Assembly (NCBI RefSeq): GCF_000173735.1
Contig: NZ_ACCB01000045.1
Span: 1-33,687, forward strand
Source: Yersinia aldovae ATCC 35236
GTDB taxonomy: Bacteria > Pseudomonadota > Gammaproteobacteria > Enterobacterales > Enterobacteriaceae
Reading direction: 5' to 3'
Length of the DNA: 33,687 nt
Positions 33,628 through 33,687 of this stretch are shown in pieces. Each line of letters opens with the position of its first letter. Position 1 is the stretch's first letter. Both the position numbers and the translations under genes were made by a program. The notes beneath the pieces were generated by a model. It was not told the origin of the DNA. It worked only from the letters and a program-made list of their open reading frames with translations, and ran no database searches.

Positions 33628-33648
33628 TTTGCTGTGGAATACAGCAAA
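33628..33648. promoter_or_regulatory. inverted repeat upstream of the rrn P1 promoter
   Basis: TTTGCTGT (33628-33635) and ACAGCAAA (33641-33648) are perfect 8-bp arms around GGAAT. The site ends 25 bp before the P1 -35, in the zone where FIS binds other rrn promoters, though the sequence is not a clear FIS consensus. Confidence 0.45.
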
Positions 33649-33650
33649 CA

Positions 33651-33687
33651 GTCATTTTTATTGAAATTAGCGGTTGCGGCCCGCTGA
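33651..33687 (+). promoter_or_regulatory. rRNA operon P1 promoter, partial (UP element and -35)
   Basis: An A/T-rich tract (33653-33670) followed by TTGCGG (33674-33679) and CCCGCTGA matches the UP element and -35 of rrnE-type P1 promoters of enterics. The window ends before the -10, so the rRNA operon itself lies to the right. Gene order (next to purH) supports it. Confidence 0.75.

Overview
The window is chromosomal DNA of a gammaproteobacterium in the Enterobacterales, most likely a Yersinia. The basis is gene order, near-identity to enteric proteins recalled from memory, and an ERIC-type repeat of the kind common in yersiniae. The species cannot be settled from this stretch alone. It corresponds to the segment between two rRNA operons (rrnB to rrnE in E. 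coli). It opens in the terminator zone of one rrn operon and stops inside the P1 promoter (UP element and -35) of the next.

Layout, left to right. (1) 1-526: rrn terminator, a string of small perfect hairpins, a 12-nt 5S rRNA tail, and two more terminators. (2) 527-2520: murB-birA (+), translationally coupled. (3) 2559-4248, minus strand: coaA and a GNAT acetyltransferase that I do not expect here from the E. coli map. (4) 4622-6613: thrU-tyrU-glyT-thrT-tufB under a stringent-type promoter, with a partial tRNA-Tyr tail repeated 171 bp downstream. (5) 6852-19132: secE-nusG, rplK-rplA and rplJ-rplL-rpoB-rpoC, with L1 and L10 leaders, an attenuator and an RNase III-type processing domain before rpoB. 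(6) 19215-24806, minus strand: thiC-thiE-thiF-thiS-thiG-thiH, almost every junction overlapping, headed by a TPP riboswitch with an ERIC element just upstream. (7) 25220-25723, minus strand: rsd. (8) 25822-30290 (+): nudC, hemE, nfi, yjaG, hupA and a yjaH-type lipoprotein. (9) 30354-33255, minus strand: purH-purD with a PurR-like operator and a long leader. (10) The start of the next rrn promoter.

The content is core growth machinery: peptidoglycan precursor reduction, biotin and CoA supply, tRNAs and EF-Tu, protein export, ribosome stalk and RNA polymerase, thiamine synthesis, sigma-70 control, heme, DNA repair, nucleoid protein and purine synthesis. I found no phage, CRISPR, toxin-antitoxin or defence system. 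The interest lies in RNA-level structure between genes: a TPP switch with a visible Shine-Dalgarno sequestering hairpin and a competing pairing, three competing hairpins after rplL, a 10-bp long-range pairing before rpoB, the hairpin string beside the 5S tail, the rtT-like repeat after tyrU, and an in-frame four-unit hexapeptide repeat in ThiC.
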